Origin: Cyathus striatus
Taxonomy: Eukaryota; Basidiomycota; Agaricomycetes; Agaricales; Nidulariaceae
Length of the DNA: 64,000 nt
Assembly (NCBI GenBank): GCA_025738555.1
Contig: JAOVFP010000013.1
Span: 310,001 to 374,000 of the forward strand
Direction: 5' to 3'
A program made the position numbers and the translations under genes. The first letter of the stretch is position 1. Each line of letters opens with the position of its first letter. Shown here piece after piece: positions 46,263 to 58,865 of the stretch. Below the pieces are notes generated by a model. It was not told the DNA's origin, did no database searches, and saw nothing but the letters and a program-made list of their open reading frames with translations.

Positions 46263-46599
46263 TGCGATACACCAGTTGCCATATACCTGCCAGACAGAAG
46301 CCGTCCCTAAGAATGTCCAAGCGACTTAGAACGTAATATACCTCCCATTTCCATATCCCGTACGTAGTATAGTCGAGGACCTCCAACGTCTGGCCCCCTC
46401 GGGACCTGACCTCCTCACCTCCGGCACACCAGCCCGAGTCTCGTAAACAACAGTAATCCATATGTACCCATTAGATAGTCTCTCCCCCTTCACCCAAGTA
46501 GTACACACATAGTAGTCGTGACATATGGTCTTCCACAACCGACTTAATAAACTAGGATTTTTTTTAAAAAAAAACACCAGTCTCTGGGCGGTCCCGGTC

Positions 46600-47300
46600 A
46601 ACTGTCAGCACATGTTGGAGAGCATGTATGTTTGACTCTTGAGGCTGTGAGGACGTGCCGTTTGACTACTGCCGTTCGATAATAAATTCTGACTATTGAC
46701 TACTGATTACCATACAGGCTCACATACTGGAAACCACAATGATAAAAGTTCTGGAGCATCATACTGCACAACAGGCTCGACACCAAAGATTGATTTCTCA
46801 CAGCGCAGATTATATACAGTTCGGATATTGATCCTTGTAGCGTGCTGATTCGGGAGTTATTATTGTGTTTACTTATAAGTTACGGTTTGTTTAATGTTGG
46901 TTTAATCGTATTTTATTCCATTCAACAGGACGCAAAAAGGGTAGATAATTTACACTTGAATTTGGATTGTTTAAAATGCAGGACTTGGCTGAAAGACACA
47001 AAATCTCTCTGATCATGTGCCAAAGAGCGCCCATCCACGGGACTTCTCTTCGTGATTGACTAAGGCCTTTTGCCTGCTACTACGGTCTAAAAACAGAACA
47101 ACATGGGGGAACCAGATCCACACACAAATGATTGATGCGAGAGCTAAAATGTATATTAATTTACACAAGTTAATGTGTCATGGACGCCGTCGCGACCTCT
47201 CTTCGTCGTTGACTTCGACCTCTTGCCTGCTAATACGGCCTTAAAACAGAACTGTCGAGATTCGCACACAAATGATTGATACGAGAGCTAAAGCGTGTCA
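46600..47300 (+). repeat. Partial duplicated block C-D, copy 2
   Basis: Shares GACGCAAAAAGGGTAGATAA, GCAGGACTTGGCTGAAAGACACAAAATCTC and CTTCTCTTCG...GACT phrases with 42950-43130 and 48640-48810. Within it, CTCTTCGTCGTTGACTTCGACCTCTTGCCTGCTA near 47196 follows a similar phrase near 47043, so the block is internally repeated. Confidence 0.6.
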
Positions 47301-47449
47301 TGGACTTGAATTATAGACCAATGTAGTCGTCCCCTACATTCCTCTGAAAACTATTCGAAGGCTTTCCGTACTTATTGGGATCAAAGATCAAAAACAACTC
47401 AACCACAGCTGGAAGGACTCGAGGCCTTCATTTACCTGTGACAGTGCGC

Positions 47450-49920
47450 ACTGTGCTGGTTCAGCTATCGGGTCTTGCGATTGTATAGGTAAACTGAATA
47501 CTGGTACTGAGTGTAGCGCAGTATTATCTTAAAGAAAGGTCAGTTTAATCAATTATCAGATTTAGTTAACAGTCTGTTTCGTAGTTGTGTGGTATCAAGT
47601 ATGTTTTAATAGGTTTTTGTTTGTACCTTTTCATGCGTCAGTACCCAAAAACCGTGGGGTATCCAACTTACAGACTCAAAACTGCCATATGCACATGTCT
47701 CCATCTGCATCGAGTGAGGACGTGCCGTTTGGTTACTGCGTCTCGATAATATATTCCGACTAATTAGTACTGTGGATGATCGAGGGCAGCGCTCAGTTAA
47801 TGTGGTTAGCAATTGAAATGTTGTAACTGGCCTTCGTGTCGATGACCTGCAGAAAGAGGTGCGTGTGTCACTTAGTAGGACCAAAAAAGATGAGGTACAG
47901 CAGACATGACTCGAAACCTTGACTTGCATAAATCTTACTGTGCTATTTCAGTATGTGCTGTTTGGCTAACGAGTCTTAACATTGTAAAGGTGTACTGAAT
48001 ACGGGTATTGATTGTAGCGCAGCATTATCATAAAGAAAGGTCATTTTGACTGATTATCAGTTTGTTCAAAATCTATATACAGCATCCGAACTTAACTACT
48101 ATAGAGAGTAGGAACTGAAGTTATTACTGTGGTAGTGTGTAGTTAGTACAACAGTACAGCTCAGTTAACCGGTCTCACGTTTAGGTGATGTATGGCTTCT
48201 TAAGTTATGCATTAGTTAGTTGGGTTGCCCAAAAAACTGGGTGGTCTACCGTACAGAGACTCGAAACCGCGATACGAACAGATCCCTGCGTGCAATTTCA
48301 GGACATGCCGCTCGGTTATTGGGTCTTGCTGTTACATACAGATTGTAGTTACTACGAGTACTCAGGCTAGAACTGGGCTGACCGCCCTGGATTCGGTATT
48401 CAATATTCAGGTCCAGGGGCAACCTGATCCAAAAAGAGATTAGATAAAGATTAAATAATAGTCTCAATCAGATCTTGACCAGAGGTTTGAAACCAAAGAT
48501 TGTTTGCACATAGCGCAAATTACATACAGTTCGGTTATTGAGCCTTGTAGTACTAAAGCACATACTTGCTATTGTGTTTACTTATTAATTAACATTAGTT
48601 TAACGTTAGTAGAGTCGTATTTCATTCTACTCAATAAGACGCGAAGCGAGTAGACTCAAATTTAGAGAGTTTAGGACTTGTCCGAAAAACTTGCTCGGAA
48701 AATCCCGAAAAGCACAAAATCTGAGATCTCGCGTGCAAGCACGTGCCAAAAAGCGCCCATCGTCGAACCTACTTGGAACAAACTTGGAACTCTTCGTCGT
48801 TGACTTCGACCTACTACTTCGGTCAGACCACACGCGCATGGTACGCACGGCTCTCACTTCCCCACACTACACCACTCTAACACCTCCTCAGAACACCAGA
48901 AGCGGCAAATACACACCCCTCCCCTCGTTGCCCTCGCCCTCCCACTCCGCCGAAATCGAACTCGAACACACCTCCAAACCAACCCACATATCAAATGGCA
49001 CACTAACGATCCACCAAAACGAAACCTACACCAATGCGTGCGACCCCCAGACATCGAGTTTGGGTACGATGAACCTGTCGTGGAAGAGGATGTACGGTAG
49101 ATTGCGAAGCGAGTACGTTGCAGAAGGGTGTTATGAGTGTGTTCCCCTTTCTCCTATTCCTTCTTTTGTTCTTTCTTACCAGGTGTGATCTTCTACCGCC
49201 TTCACCATACCTCTTTGTGCTGAAGAACTGAGCGGAGAAGTCCGTACTGTCCTTTCGCGCATGTCGAATATGGAGCAGGATACCCTTATTCCTCCCCCAT
49301 TCACCCCCCCGTCGAATTTCCACTTAACTTCCTAACCTCTTCGTTACGCGTCAAACGATGTGAACGAAGACAACGTCACTCACTCCCACCGGCACCAAGT
49401 CGTACCTATATGTGGATCTTTTACATGACCTGAGTGCACAACAGGTTTTGGTGGCCGCTCAATGGGATAGCTCTAGGAGAACTGGGGGTCACGGACTCCG
49501 AGGAGTGATAATCCGGGCTGGGGGCATAGAAGACGCGTGAATGCTACAAGCATCTCCAGCACGTCCATCGCACCGCTCAATTTAAGCTGAGCACCAATCC
49601 CGCATATCCTAAACTCTAGACGGACCTACAACAAGACCTTGTGCTGTCTGAGCACAAGCGCGAGTAAGCAGAGGAAATATGGTCTATCCCATCCGAATAT
49701 GTTGGATTCACTTTACCCTAGTCGGCATAACCACGGACAGGCTTTCAATTTCAAGATTGTGGTATCCATCTTCCCTTTAATCATGGAAGTAGCTTGGGTT
49801 TCCAACGATCGTAAACTAAATCACAGCTCGCAATTACGCATGTGCATGATACCCTGGCAATCGGTTTTGTCTAAGGTAAGCCCACGTAGCATGCTCTGAA
49901 TTTGGTACAAATTCAGAGGC
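47450..49920 (+). repeat. Duplicated block C-D, copy 3
   Basis: Counterpart of 41960-44400 in the same order and orientation. A 165-codon plus-strand frame at 48691-49188 (MLGKSRKAQNLRSR...) is open here, but its equivalent in copy 1 is broken and no domain is seen, so it is mentioned rather than called. Confidence 0.65.
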
Positions 49921-49931
49921 CCGTTTACGAG

Positions 49932-49960
49932 TGTAGAGCAAGCGTTTCGCCTGCACTACA
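49932..49960. repeat. GCAGGC...GCCTGC palindrome, copy 3 (opposite orientation)
   Basis: TGTAGAGCAAGCGTTTCGCC followed by TGCACTACA, the inverse of copy 2 with two changes, at the end of the third C-D block. Confidence 0.5.
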
Positions 49961-51232
49961 AAAATCGCTACTTTACAATTTCTGTTACATAATCAGCTGG
50001 TACGCGCCTATTCCTCCCAGGCTTGACGAAAAAGAAAATAAACCTTCGGATCCATGCAGATAATGGAAATATAAACGGCCTCACCGTTCAATATGGTTGC
50101 ACGTCCGGCAAGAGATCCGGGTGGTTACTTGTGTTGGTCCATTCCATCATTTGTTAGCATAGAGAGGGAGGGGGCCTAGTCATGAAAAGACGAAGTATCG
50201 TCAAGCAATCTCGTAGCTGTTGACAAGACGCAGAGATGTTGTCCGGGAGTAGAGCAAAGAGAAACCATGCCCGTGTCGGTAGGTGGATGTATGATTTAGT
50301 TGGAACCCACACGAACCAAACTGTGCACGCCTTCAAGTTGGAGGCCCACAGGGCCACAATTGAGGTTACTCAAACAGTACCACTGTAGTAATCATTAGCA
50401 TAATCGAGCAGTTACTTTGTTACGTACAGGGGTCAAACAGGTGATACACGGATTCTATCCTGTACTGACAACGCGGTTGCGTCTGACCAACAGCGAAAGA
50501 GCGCAGACAGACTCAGTTTGGACTCGCTTCTGGTCGGAGCAAATTCGGAGTGCAATCGAAGTTCGCGTCCCACGGGCCGTGAACCTAACGTGAGCCTCCC
50601 TAAATAAGTGTTCCCACGGCTGAGGTGGTGTTGCATTCTATTTATGTACGAGTCGCTTTAAGCTAGTGACTACCGTTCGAATCTTGGCGGGTTCGAGGAA
50701 TCGATCTGTTCCCTAATCCTCTTATTGTTGACTCTCATAGGAAATCGTACGGTATTACTTGCATACAACTCAATTTTTCTCACCCACTGATTGAAAGTCT
50801 GTCTAGACTCTAATGTTTCGATTTGACTCCCCTCAAGGCATCACAATACATGTACATCGGAAACAACCTCCTTCGACGATATAAAACTAGATTTAAAGAG
50901 GTCAAATTTAAACACATTCAGTATAAGTAGATGTCACTTTGAGTTGCGTATGATATGCTATCGATTGATCATGGAAGAGAGAACCAGTAAGCGTGACACC
51001 GCTTTCGCGGACCACTCACCACTTTCTTTGTCTTTTCTAGCGAGAACTATTTCCACTTATGATAGACGGTGCCCATATCTATTCTGGCTCAAGTAAATAC
51101 CTCGATCATATGACAGAACTGTTGTATCTTGTTGAACATAAGTATTCCACCGCTATCTCCAATCAATGCGTCCTAAGACTCCCCTCATCTCATACCATCG
51201 TTAAAACCCTGCTCCCCCTACCCTATTCCATT
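49961..51232. other. Intergenic, upstream of orphan copy 3
   Basis: 50515-50640 repeats 39847-39960, and 51037-51232 repeats the about 220 bp before orphan copy 1, so the duplication includes the presumed promoter. No other gene seen. Confidence 0.5.
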
Positions 51233-51649
51233 ATGGATTCATTACAAACACCATCTGGTTGGGCTGCAGGCAGCTGCGATGAATCAGCTTGGCTTCTACC
51301 ACCCCCCGATGATGAGACGAAACTACGCTCCGACCATGTAGTGAGGTTCTGGCTCCGAGGGATGGAAGCAGCTGAGAGGGGAGAAATATTAAAATGGGAC
51401 GGGTTTTATGCCTCCTTGGATAAGAAGATACAAAGTGTGTTATTTAGGTTGGGTTATTGGTTAACTGGAACACTGACCCCATCGCCAGACGAATGGAATT
51501 ATTGGGGGTATGCACCCAAAGACAAAAATGGCTGGGGCCAAGATATCAAACGCGCGTTGCCGAATATTGAAGAAGGGTGGGCTGTTGTCCAGAAAAAGAA
51601 ATTATCGTCGCGTCCCCGAGACCCGTGGAATACAAGAACACGATGGTGA
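51233..51649 (+). CDS. Orphan small protein, copy 3 (138 aa)
   Basis: Same length as copy 1, with identical first and last stretches (LQTPSGWAAGSCD at the start, DPWNTRTRW at the end) and a shared core HVVRFWLRGMEAAERGEILKW. The start at 51233 is chosen because alignment to copy 1 begins there; the frame is open further upstream without support. The central part differs more (LDKKIQSVLFRLGYWLTGTL). No domain recognised. It is convergent with the membrane-protein gene at 51970-52671, the same arrangement as copy 1 with its broken partner. Confidence 0.65.
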   Translation: MDSLQTPSGWAAGSCDESAWLLPPPDDETKLRSDHVVRFWLRGMEAAERGEILKWDGFYASLDKKIQSVLFRLGYWLTGTLTPSPDEWNYWGYAPKDKNGWGQDIKRALPNIEEGWAVVQKKKLSSRPRDPWNTRTRW

Positions 51650-51969
51650 GGTGGCTGAAAGGAGCATAAGAGGTGAAAATCATATTTAGGGGAGTCATGA
51701 TATGTCCTGACCATTGATAGTTGTACTTGTTATTCTTACCGTCATTGCAGCTTCTTTTTCTATACAATCCAATCGTAATAATATCTGGCTGGGAATGATA
51801 CCGTTTTCATGGAGGAAAAGCCAAGATTGGCTGAAGATAAAAGGTAGAGTTATGAACTCGAACCGAGGCACATCTACCAATGCATAACATAAAAATTAAT
51901 CTTCAACCACGGCACATAAGTGATAGTCCTAATATAACTACTAGGCTTCGAGAGGTACGAGGCTACGAG

Positions 51970-52671
51970 TTACTCGATCCTATGGTCAGACGAGATCACC
52001 CGCTTCATTCTCCTCGAAACTGTTCGAAAATGCTCTGGTCTGAGTGCTGTGCATGAAATATAAACTCTATGTATAGAAAAAATCATGCTAACTACAAACC
52101 TTTCAAAGTCATTCATAACTTTAGGCGTGCATGCATAACAACATGCAACAATGAATTCTGCGAACAATAGTGTTACAACTAACCAAACGATTGTTGTCTT
52201 GGAGAGTTCATAAATAGAAGAGGGATAATTGTCTTTATCCACCCCAGGAAGCCAGATACTGTGATAAACAACTACAATATCTGGATTAGCATCGTTCAAA
52301 CTGTTAAAAAATGTTACAGGGAACATACTTAAAGCCCACACATTCATTGTATTTCGGACCAAGAGCGTATTCATTTTGAACCCAACGTTCATGTATTTAC
52401 TGCTTTCTTCTATCCCTACTTGGACATTAAGTGGTGATATCGTCAATTCCAATATTCCCATGAAGTTCAACACTGGAAGAAGACTCTGGACCAGACGGTG
52501 CTCGTATTTTTCGATGGTAAAGCGTTGGATGATTAAGAAGATAGGCGGAAATAGATACAAGAACTGATAAGTAAGCCCTGCGAAGAGATCTACTGTGGCT
52601 CTGTACATAGCTTCAAGTTCATCGCTTCCGATTTGATAATGTGGATTTGAAAAGGGGGTGAACGTACTCAT
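51970..52671 (-). CDS. Uncharacterised membrane protein, 233 aa, single exon
   Basis: Begins MSTFTPFSNPHYQIGSDELEAMYRAT. Hydrophobic stretches suitable for membrane spans: LTYQFLYLFPPIFLIIQ (about residues 33-49), VLNFMGILELTISPL (about 67-81) and TIVWLVVTLLFAEFIVACCYA (about 165-185). It ends with a basic tail (RRMKRVISSDHR). The broken homologue at 40960-41622 sits in the same position beside orphan copy 1, so the two genes were duplicated as a pair. No recognised family; whether it works with the orphan protein is unknown. Confidence 0.55.
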   Translation of the reverse strand: MSTFTPFSNPHYQIGSDELEAMYRATVDLFAGLTYQFLYLFPPIFLIIQRFTIEKYEHRLVQSLLPVLNFMGILELTISPLNVQVGIEESSKYMNVGFKMNTLLVRNTMNVWALSMFPVTFFNSLNDANPDIVVVYHSIWLPGVDKDNYPSSIYELSKTTIVWLVVTLLFAEFIVACCYACTPKVMNDFERFVVSMIFSIHRVYISCTALRPEHFRTVSRRMKRVISSDHRIE

Positions 52672-53023
52672 CCTGATGGATGAGTGATTGAGAGGTTGTG
52701 AATTGACTCAATTTGTAGGGGCAAGTGAATGGGAGTAGAATAACGAGGCCACCGGTGCTGGTTCCCACGCTATTCGGTTCGAACAGCTGAATTTAATTTT
52801 GGAATACAAGACCTGAAGGCCTGAAGGCCTAAAGACTGGTACTCACCCATTCTCGGGTTGTGAATATAGAACGCTTGCGTTTATGTAACTAGATCACGTT
52901 GAACTTTAGCCTTCAAATCACTGTACTACTTCTGCGGTGGGACTTATATATGTACATACAGACATTTTTGGCTATACTAGGCTATACTCCAATAGAATGA
53001 AAGACATGAAGTCATTTCGTCAA

Positions 53024-54647
53024 TTATAGCTGTGACTCAAACTTCCACAATTCTTCGGACTCTGTACTTTCGTCCCCACTCTCCAAGCGGTCAGGCCTTG
53101 ACTCTCCAGTATGTACTGTATCTTTAGCAATAAGCATTGTGTCCCCTCGCGTACCAGCTGTGGACTGTTGTATCAGTGTGATGGTTCCTTCACCGTTTGA
53201 GTTATGTACGATCGTATTGACTTTGGGCACACGCAGCTCCCGAACCGCTTTTATAAACGCCTTATCCGGAACATACGTAAGGGACTAGCGAAGGAGTTGA
53301 ATGGAAAGAAAACTGAAACGCACTGGATCGGTGAGTGCAAGGATCCCGTATACGAGTGGACGGGCTCCATAAAAGATTAAATCGAGAATGAGAAGATTGA
53401 AGTCCTGCACAATGATTATGAATAATGAACGTAATATATATAACCTAGAAACGTACTAGTTGCGTGTTAAGGTTGTTAATTGTTGAATTCAAATCAAGAA
53501 TGACAGTCGTATAGTTGATGATTAGGGACACAATTGGGTACATCGCTATTTTCTTGAATTAAGCCAATGAAGTGATATATACTGATCATACCTATTCGAA
53601 GAACCACTCTACGAAAATGTCTATCCTGTGCAACCAGCATTACTGGTCTAAATTCCTTATCGGTTGATCCTATTTCCGTCTTCTCTTCATCTATCGGAGG
53701 TCTCCTCATATTCGAGGTAGTCCTCTGAGTATTTCTCCATATACTAATATTTTGTAGTAATTTTAAGAAACATACCTGAAACCGGTATATCCATACCAGC
53801 ACCACACATGAGCATACAGTTTCCACGGTAGCAGCCAGTGCAATCCAGAAAGATTGTGTCCCAATAATCCATTTCAGACGAGTCTTCGGATCGGGATTGG
53901 AATACCAGCATGTTCCGGTATCTACGTCAAAACTTTGCAATGCATAAGCTCGAGCCTCGACGCAAGGAATGTCGGTTACAATACTTACCCAAATTGGTGT
54001 ACCGCCACCGTTGGTATGTTCAATACGATACTGAGCACTGTGGTAGCTGCTACATAGTACTTCTCCATTCGTTTTCCGTTAACACCGTGAACCAAAACCA
54101 ACCTAATATATGTCAGTACATTCAGTAATATTAGTGACTAATGGAGCCTACTGAAGGTTTAAGGCGATGCAAGTTGTGAAGAACGTGGAAAAGCTCAGAG
54201 TAAACTGCCAGTCAACAGCATAATCAGCTGAAGGATTGGTGCCTGTGTCTAAGTGGAACTGACATTCACAACAAAGGCGCCGAAATTGCACAGTGGGCCA
54301 GGAGATGCGGGAGTGGCGGCATACGCAATTCCGAACAGTACGCTGTCATAGAAAACGAAAGATGAGATAGCTCGTGATGACGAAATGAGTGTGAGATGCA
54401 CTTAAACACGAGAGTGTACACCATTAGGCGAAAACTAACTCGATTAAGGCTTGCTCGCGTGCGCTTGATACACACAATGACCGTGTAAGCTATCAGAGCG
54501 AGAAACGATATACATGTTCCCGGTATAGTAGAAATAAATGCTAAATTGTTGCTATAATATCGTTATCAGTAAACGAGGATTGAAGTAATATGCATATGAT
54601 AACACTTACGCGAGGTTTATATCTGCGTCGGTCAAGTTGAATGCCAT
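53024..54647 (-). CDS. Seven-transmembrane receptor-like protein, copy 1, ten exons
   Basis: Plasma-membrane 7TM protein of a fungal GPCR-like type. The ATG is at 54647 (MAFNLTDADINL). Exons joined in frame across short GT-AG introns give TM1 NNLAFISTIPGTCISFLALIAYT, the loop CIKRTRASLNRVSFRLMVYTLVF, TM2 GIAYAATPASPGPLCNFGAFVVN, TM3 FTLSFSTFFTTCIALNLQ, the conserved LVLVHGVNGKRMEKYY, TM4, an extracellular loop DVDTGTCWYSNPDPKTRLKW, TM5 FWIALAATVETVCSCVVLVWIYRFQ, a basic loop 3, TM6 IAMYPIVSLIINYTTVIL, and TM7 DFNLLILDLIFYGARPL. The tail is Ser/Thr/Glu-rich and ends EELWKFESQL at 53024. The two Cys in loops 1 and 2 could form the usual disulphide. Ligand unknown. Confidence 0.75.
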
Positions 54648-55304
54648 CCTGGTGTTGAGTCCGCTATTGACAGAGCCTGAACGAGGTGGATGGAATTTAG
54701 ATTAGTTTGACGTCTTCTTATATGTTCATGATGCTGAGAAGATAATTATGTGGCAAATTGAAGCCGGAACGGCCGCATAATGGACCTTATCATGTGGCAC
54801 ATGACACACATGCACCAGGTGATGTGTCCCAGTGTGTTCTTCTGTCCATGTCAATGTCACTACTCAATCCGAATGTCTGGGCTAAATGTGGTAATGGCCG
54901 ATGCCCTAGGGACGAGAAGGGCGCTCATACACTGGCTGATATTTTGGGGACTGGAATCTATGAAACCTGTAGCCTAGCATGAGCATTGAAGTCATCTCCA
55001 CAAGAAAGTATCTTATGTGAGTCGATCCTTTCAGCAAGCCACTAGCAGATATAACTCAACAATTCCGTGACCTTCGTAAGGGGTGTCAGAAGTCACTTGT
55101 AGACAGCTTGTCATTCGTGGACACGTTATCACATCCCTCTTTGCTTATTGGAAAACACGTGGTTATAACAATTAGTTCAGCCATAATATATTCAATCGTT
55201 TACTTGAGTTGAATATTACGATACGTAGTAGTGGACATGTGTTTTTATACAAATAATTTAGTGAATATACATACTCATAGAAAGACAAGTACATATTATG
55301 TCGA
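54648..55304. other. Intergenic between receptor genes
   Basis: 54735-54785 (AATTGAAGCCGGAACGGCCG...) repeats 57140-57180 upstream of the second receptor, so the duplication reaches about 140 bp before the start codon. No gene. Confidence 0.45.
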
Positions 55305-56976
55305 TTATAGCTGCGCCTCAAAGTTCCTCAATTCCTCCGAGATCTCCGTACCTACGTTTCCACTCTCCAAGAGGTCAGGTCGTGACCCGATACTCGCCTC
55401 CGTACCACTCTGTTCCGTCAAACTATGTACCGTATCTTTAGCAGTAATTGATGAAGCCCCTAGTGTCCTAGTTGTTGGGTGTTGACTCCCTGGGGCAAAA
55501 TCTATATGTGTTCCTTCACTGGGGTTTCCCGAATTACTACTCTTGACTTTGGATGCGCGCAGCTCCCGAACCGCTTTTATAATAGCCTTATATATAAAAT
55601 GTGTAAATAAATATCGAAGGAGTGGAATGAAAATTAAACTGCAACGCACTGGATCGGTGATTGCAAGGAGCCCATATGCGAGTGGACGGGCCCCGTAGAA
55701 AATCAGATCGAGAATGAGGAGATTGAAATCCTGTACAGCGATTATGATTTACCGAAGGAAATGAATATGTGTTTGAAACGTACACGTTGATTATTGATGT
55801 TGTTAATTGTTGTGTTCAAATCGAGAATGACAGTAGTATAGTTGACGATCAAGGAAACAATTGGGTACATTGCTATATTCGTGAATTAGGCTAATGAAGA
55901 GGTATATATTCTTGACATACCTATTCGAAGGACCACTCTTCGATAGCGTTTATCTTGTGCAACCAACATTACTGGTCTAAATCGTTTTTCGGAAGATGTT
56001 ATTTCCGTCTTCTGTTCAACTTTCGGAGGGTTCCTCCCCGTTGCAAGTTTTATCATGATAGCGGTAACCCTCTGAGCATCTCTCAACATACCAAATCATC
56101 TTAACGACTATCGAATACGTACCTGAAATCGGTATATCCATGCCAACACCACGCATGAACATACCGTTTCGACGGTTGCGGCCAGTGTAATCCAGAAGGA
56201 CTGTACCCCAATAATCCATTTCAGACGTGTCTTCGGATCGGCGTTGGAGAGCCAGCACGTTCCGGTGTCTTCATTAAAACTTCGAAATGTATAAGCTCGA
56301 GGAGAGAACTTGCAGTTACAATACATACCCAAACTGATGCAGGCCGAACGCGGGCACGTTTAATCCGATACTGAGAACCGTGGTAGCTATTATGTAGTAC
56401 TTCTCCATCCGTTGTCCGTTAACGCCGTGAACCAATACTAACCTAGTTAGCATACCTTAGCACATTCAGTGAGATTAGTGACTAATATAGCTTACTGAAG
56501 GTTCAAGGCAATGCATGTTGTGAAGAATGTGGAGAAGCTGAGAGTAAACTGCCAGTTAAAAAATAATCAGCTAAAGGACTGACGCTTATGTCGAAGGAAA
56601 ACTGACATTCACAACAAAGGCGCCGAAATTGCACAGTGGGCCAGGAGAAGCAGGAGTGGCGGCATAAGCAATTCCAAATAGTACACTATTATTAGATGAT
56701 GAGATAGACCATAGTGAAGTGAATGTAAAATGTACTTGAACACGAGAGTGTACACCATAAGACGAAAACTGACTCGATTGAGATTTGCTCGTGTGCGCTT
56801 TATGCACGCAATGATGGTATACGCTACCAATGCGACGAAAGATATACATGTTCCGGGTATTGTAGATATAAAAGCTAAATTGTTGCTGTTAATCCAATTA
56901 TCAGTAAACGAGATTTGAAGTAATATATATACACCTACGAGAGGTTTATATCTGCGTTGGTCAAGTTGAATGCCAT
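55305..56976 (-). CDS. Seven-transmembrane receptor-like protein, copy 2, ten exons
   Basis: Tandem paralogue of the gene at 53024-54647 with the same nine intron positions. The ATG is at 56976 (MAFNLTNADINL). Main differences: loop 3 is longer and more basic (RVTAIMIKLATGRNPPKVEQK against RTTSNMRRPPIDEEK), and the C-terminal tail is longer (about 90 against 70 residues: ASKVKSSNSGNPSEGTHIDF..., with Thr/Ser clusters and the end EELRNFEAQL). The TM helices and HGVNGQRMEKYY are conserved. All junctions stay in frame, so it appears functional. Divergence in the G-protein-contact loop and tail hints at changed signalling, which is inference. Confidence 0.75.
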
Positions 56977-58865
56977 CCTGGTGTTAAGTCTGCTACGGAC
57001 AGAGCCTGAACGAGTCGGATTGAGTTTGGAGTAGGCTAGAGCTTTCTTATATATGCATGATTCTAAGAAAAAAACGATCTCTGAGCATGTCAACTACTCC
57101 AATGATGCTGACGGCACTTCAACACCCATCCAGACCAGATAATTATGGTAAATTGAAGCCGGGACGGCCGCATAATGGGCGTTATCAGGGCACAGTCTGA
57201 CAGATGTACACCGCTCTCAGAGTTACTTAACCATATACGTACACATATCAAAATAGTTTCTATCAATACCAAATTCTTGGTGTGGGTTGTACACGGACTG
57301 TGTGTTCATTCATTCATGTCGATCATGATGTACTATAATATGATTCTCGGTTTACACGAATCTTATATATAGTTACTTCATTTGCAGTCACTGGGTTCTA
57401 AGAACACACCCATGACAGCACGAACACAGCCTACAAACAAACACTAAGTTGTATGCACACGTACCGAAATGAGTCTGTAAAATTAACTGGAGAAAATTTA
57501 CTGCTGTAGGTTTGCTCAGAATGTATTTGATCTCTCCTTCACTTCCATCTTTATTGATTAGGTTTGTGTCTTTGGTTCTTATGATTATTCAAGGCCTCAT
57601 ATGATCATTCCCACAGACCCAACATATAATTAGCATACAATATCTAAGGAAATACCATATTAGACTTCAACTTCTGACGATATATCAGTTCTAACCATAG
57701 CTACTTATAAGTGATGCCCGTCTCACAAATGATATTCTAATCATTTGCGCTCAGTCATTCATCAGAGCCAAGTGTCATGTATTGTGTGATAAATTGAACT
57801 GTTGAGGAAGCATCGTTCAACGATACTGAGCACAGAAATAGGGGATTGAGTTACATTCAGTAGCTCGGAGGCGAGGTCAGGGCCGTCAGCGGGAGGTTTG
57901 AATTAGATATTCCACGTGATTGTTCGACGGTGATAACTAAAGGTGACACTGATATAAGAGAGGAACGTTAGAATAGTTGGATCCCTGGGATTAGAGGTAT
58001 GGGGTACGTTAGTAGACCTTATTAAAAGAGTGATTGATGGAATGCGAGAGCTTGGGAACGATAATTATACATCAGCGTGCATCCCATAATAGCCTACGAC
58101 TGGCCTACGATTCAAATATCTGCTTTATCACCAATTGCCTTCTGATTAGAAGAGTAGTAATTCGGAACGGGAAATGACGGTTTTAGCCTTTAAATGCTTA
58201 GGCTGAACTTGAACTTGAAGCCTCCAGGCGAGCTGAGAGGGGCCACGTTTGGAATTCAAATGTAAACTCTGTTATCATGAGAAATTCGATTTCCAGTGAG
58301 CTTAAGTAGTTGCGACATAAACTAACCTATATAATGGCCCATGGGGATATGGTACGCGATTCGTCGTACGAAGGATCGTCGCTGATCGGCCGATCAATCT
58401 CGTAACTTAGGCTGAACGCTACGCGCTAAACACTTCATTTGCAGTACGTAAATAGGCGCCAAAATCGGAAGCCTTCCTATTTGCCTCCCATCCTCCGCGA
58501 CTAACACGAGCATACTTGAACCCTAGATAAATTATTCCTACCCCTCCTACCCACATCTCTCTCCTCCCGACTTCGACTAAGACGCACGTCCAGAAGACGC
58601 CAACCGCGACTTCGTCCTCTACAGTGCCACACCCTATTCAGTGTCAATGTTGCACTCCCAACCTTCCCTTGCGACGATACATGTAGCATTTACAAACCAG
58701 AAACACAGCTAGATAAACACAACTGATCACCAACCTATATTCATATTAAACCTCTCAAATATATCATACATATATTACACATCTAAAATTTAAATACAAA
58801 AAAAGTTCACAATCCAAAAATGCAACACAAATATAACCACAACGCCCTTCCACAAATTCCTAACA
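56977..58865. other. Intergenic, no gene recognised
   Basis: Only the first 200 bases (homologous to the upstream side of receptor copy 1) show structure. The rest has short frames without recognisable domains. Confidence 0.4.

Noticed and set aside
48691..49188. 165-codon plus-strand frame in block D
   Set aside because: The equivalent region at 43190-43580 is interrupted, and substitutions do not respect this frame; at most a relic.
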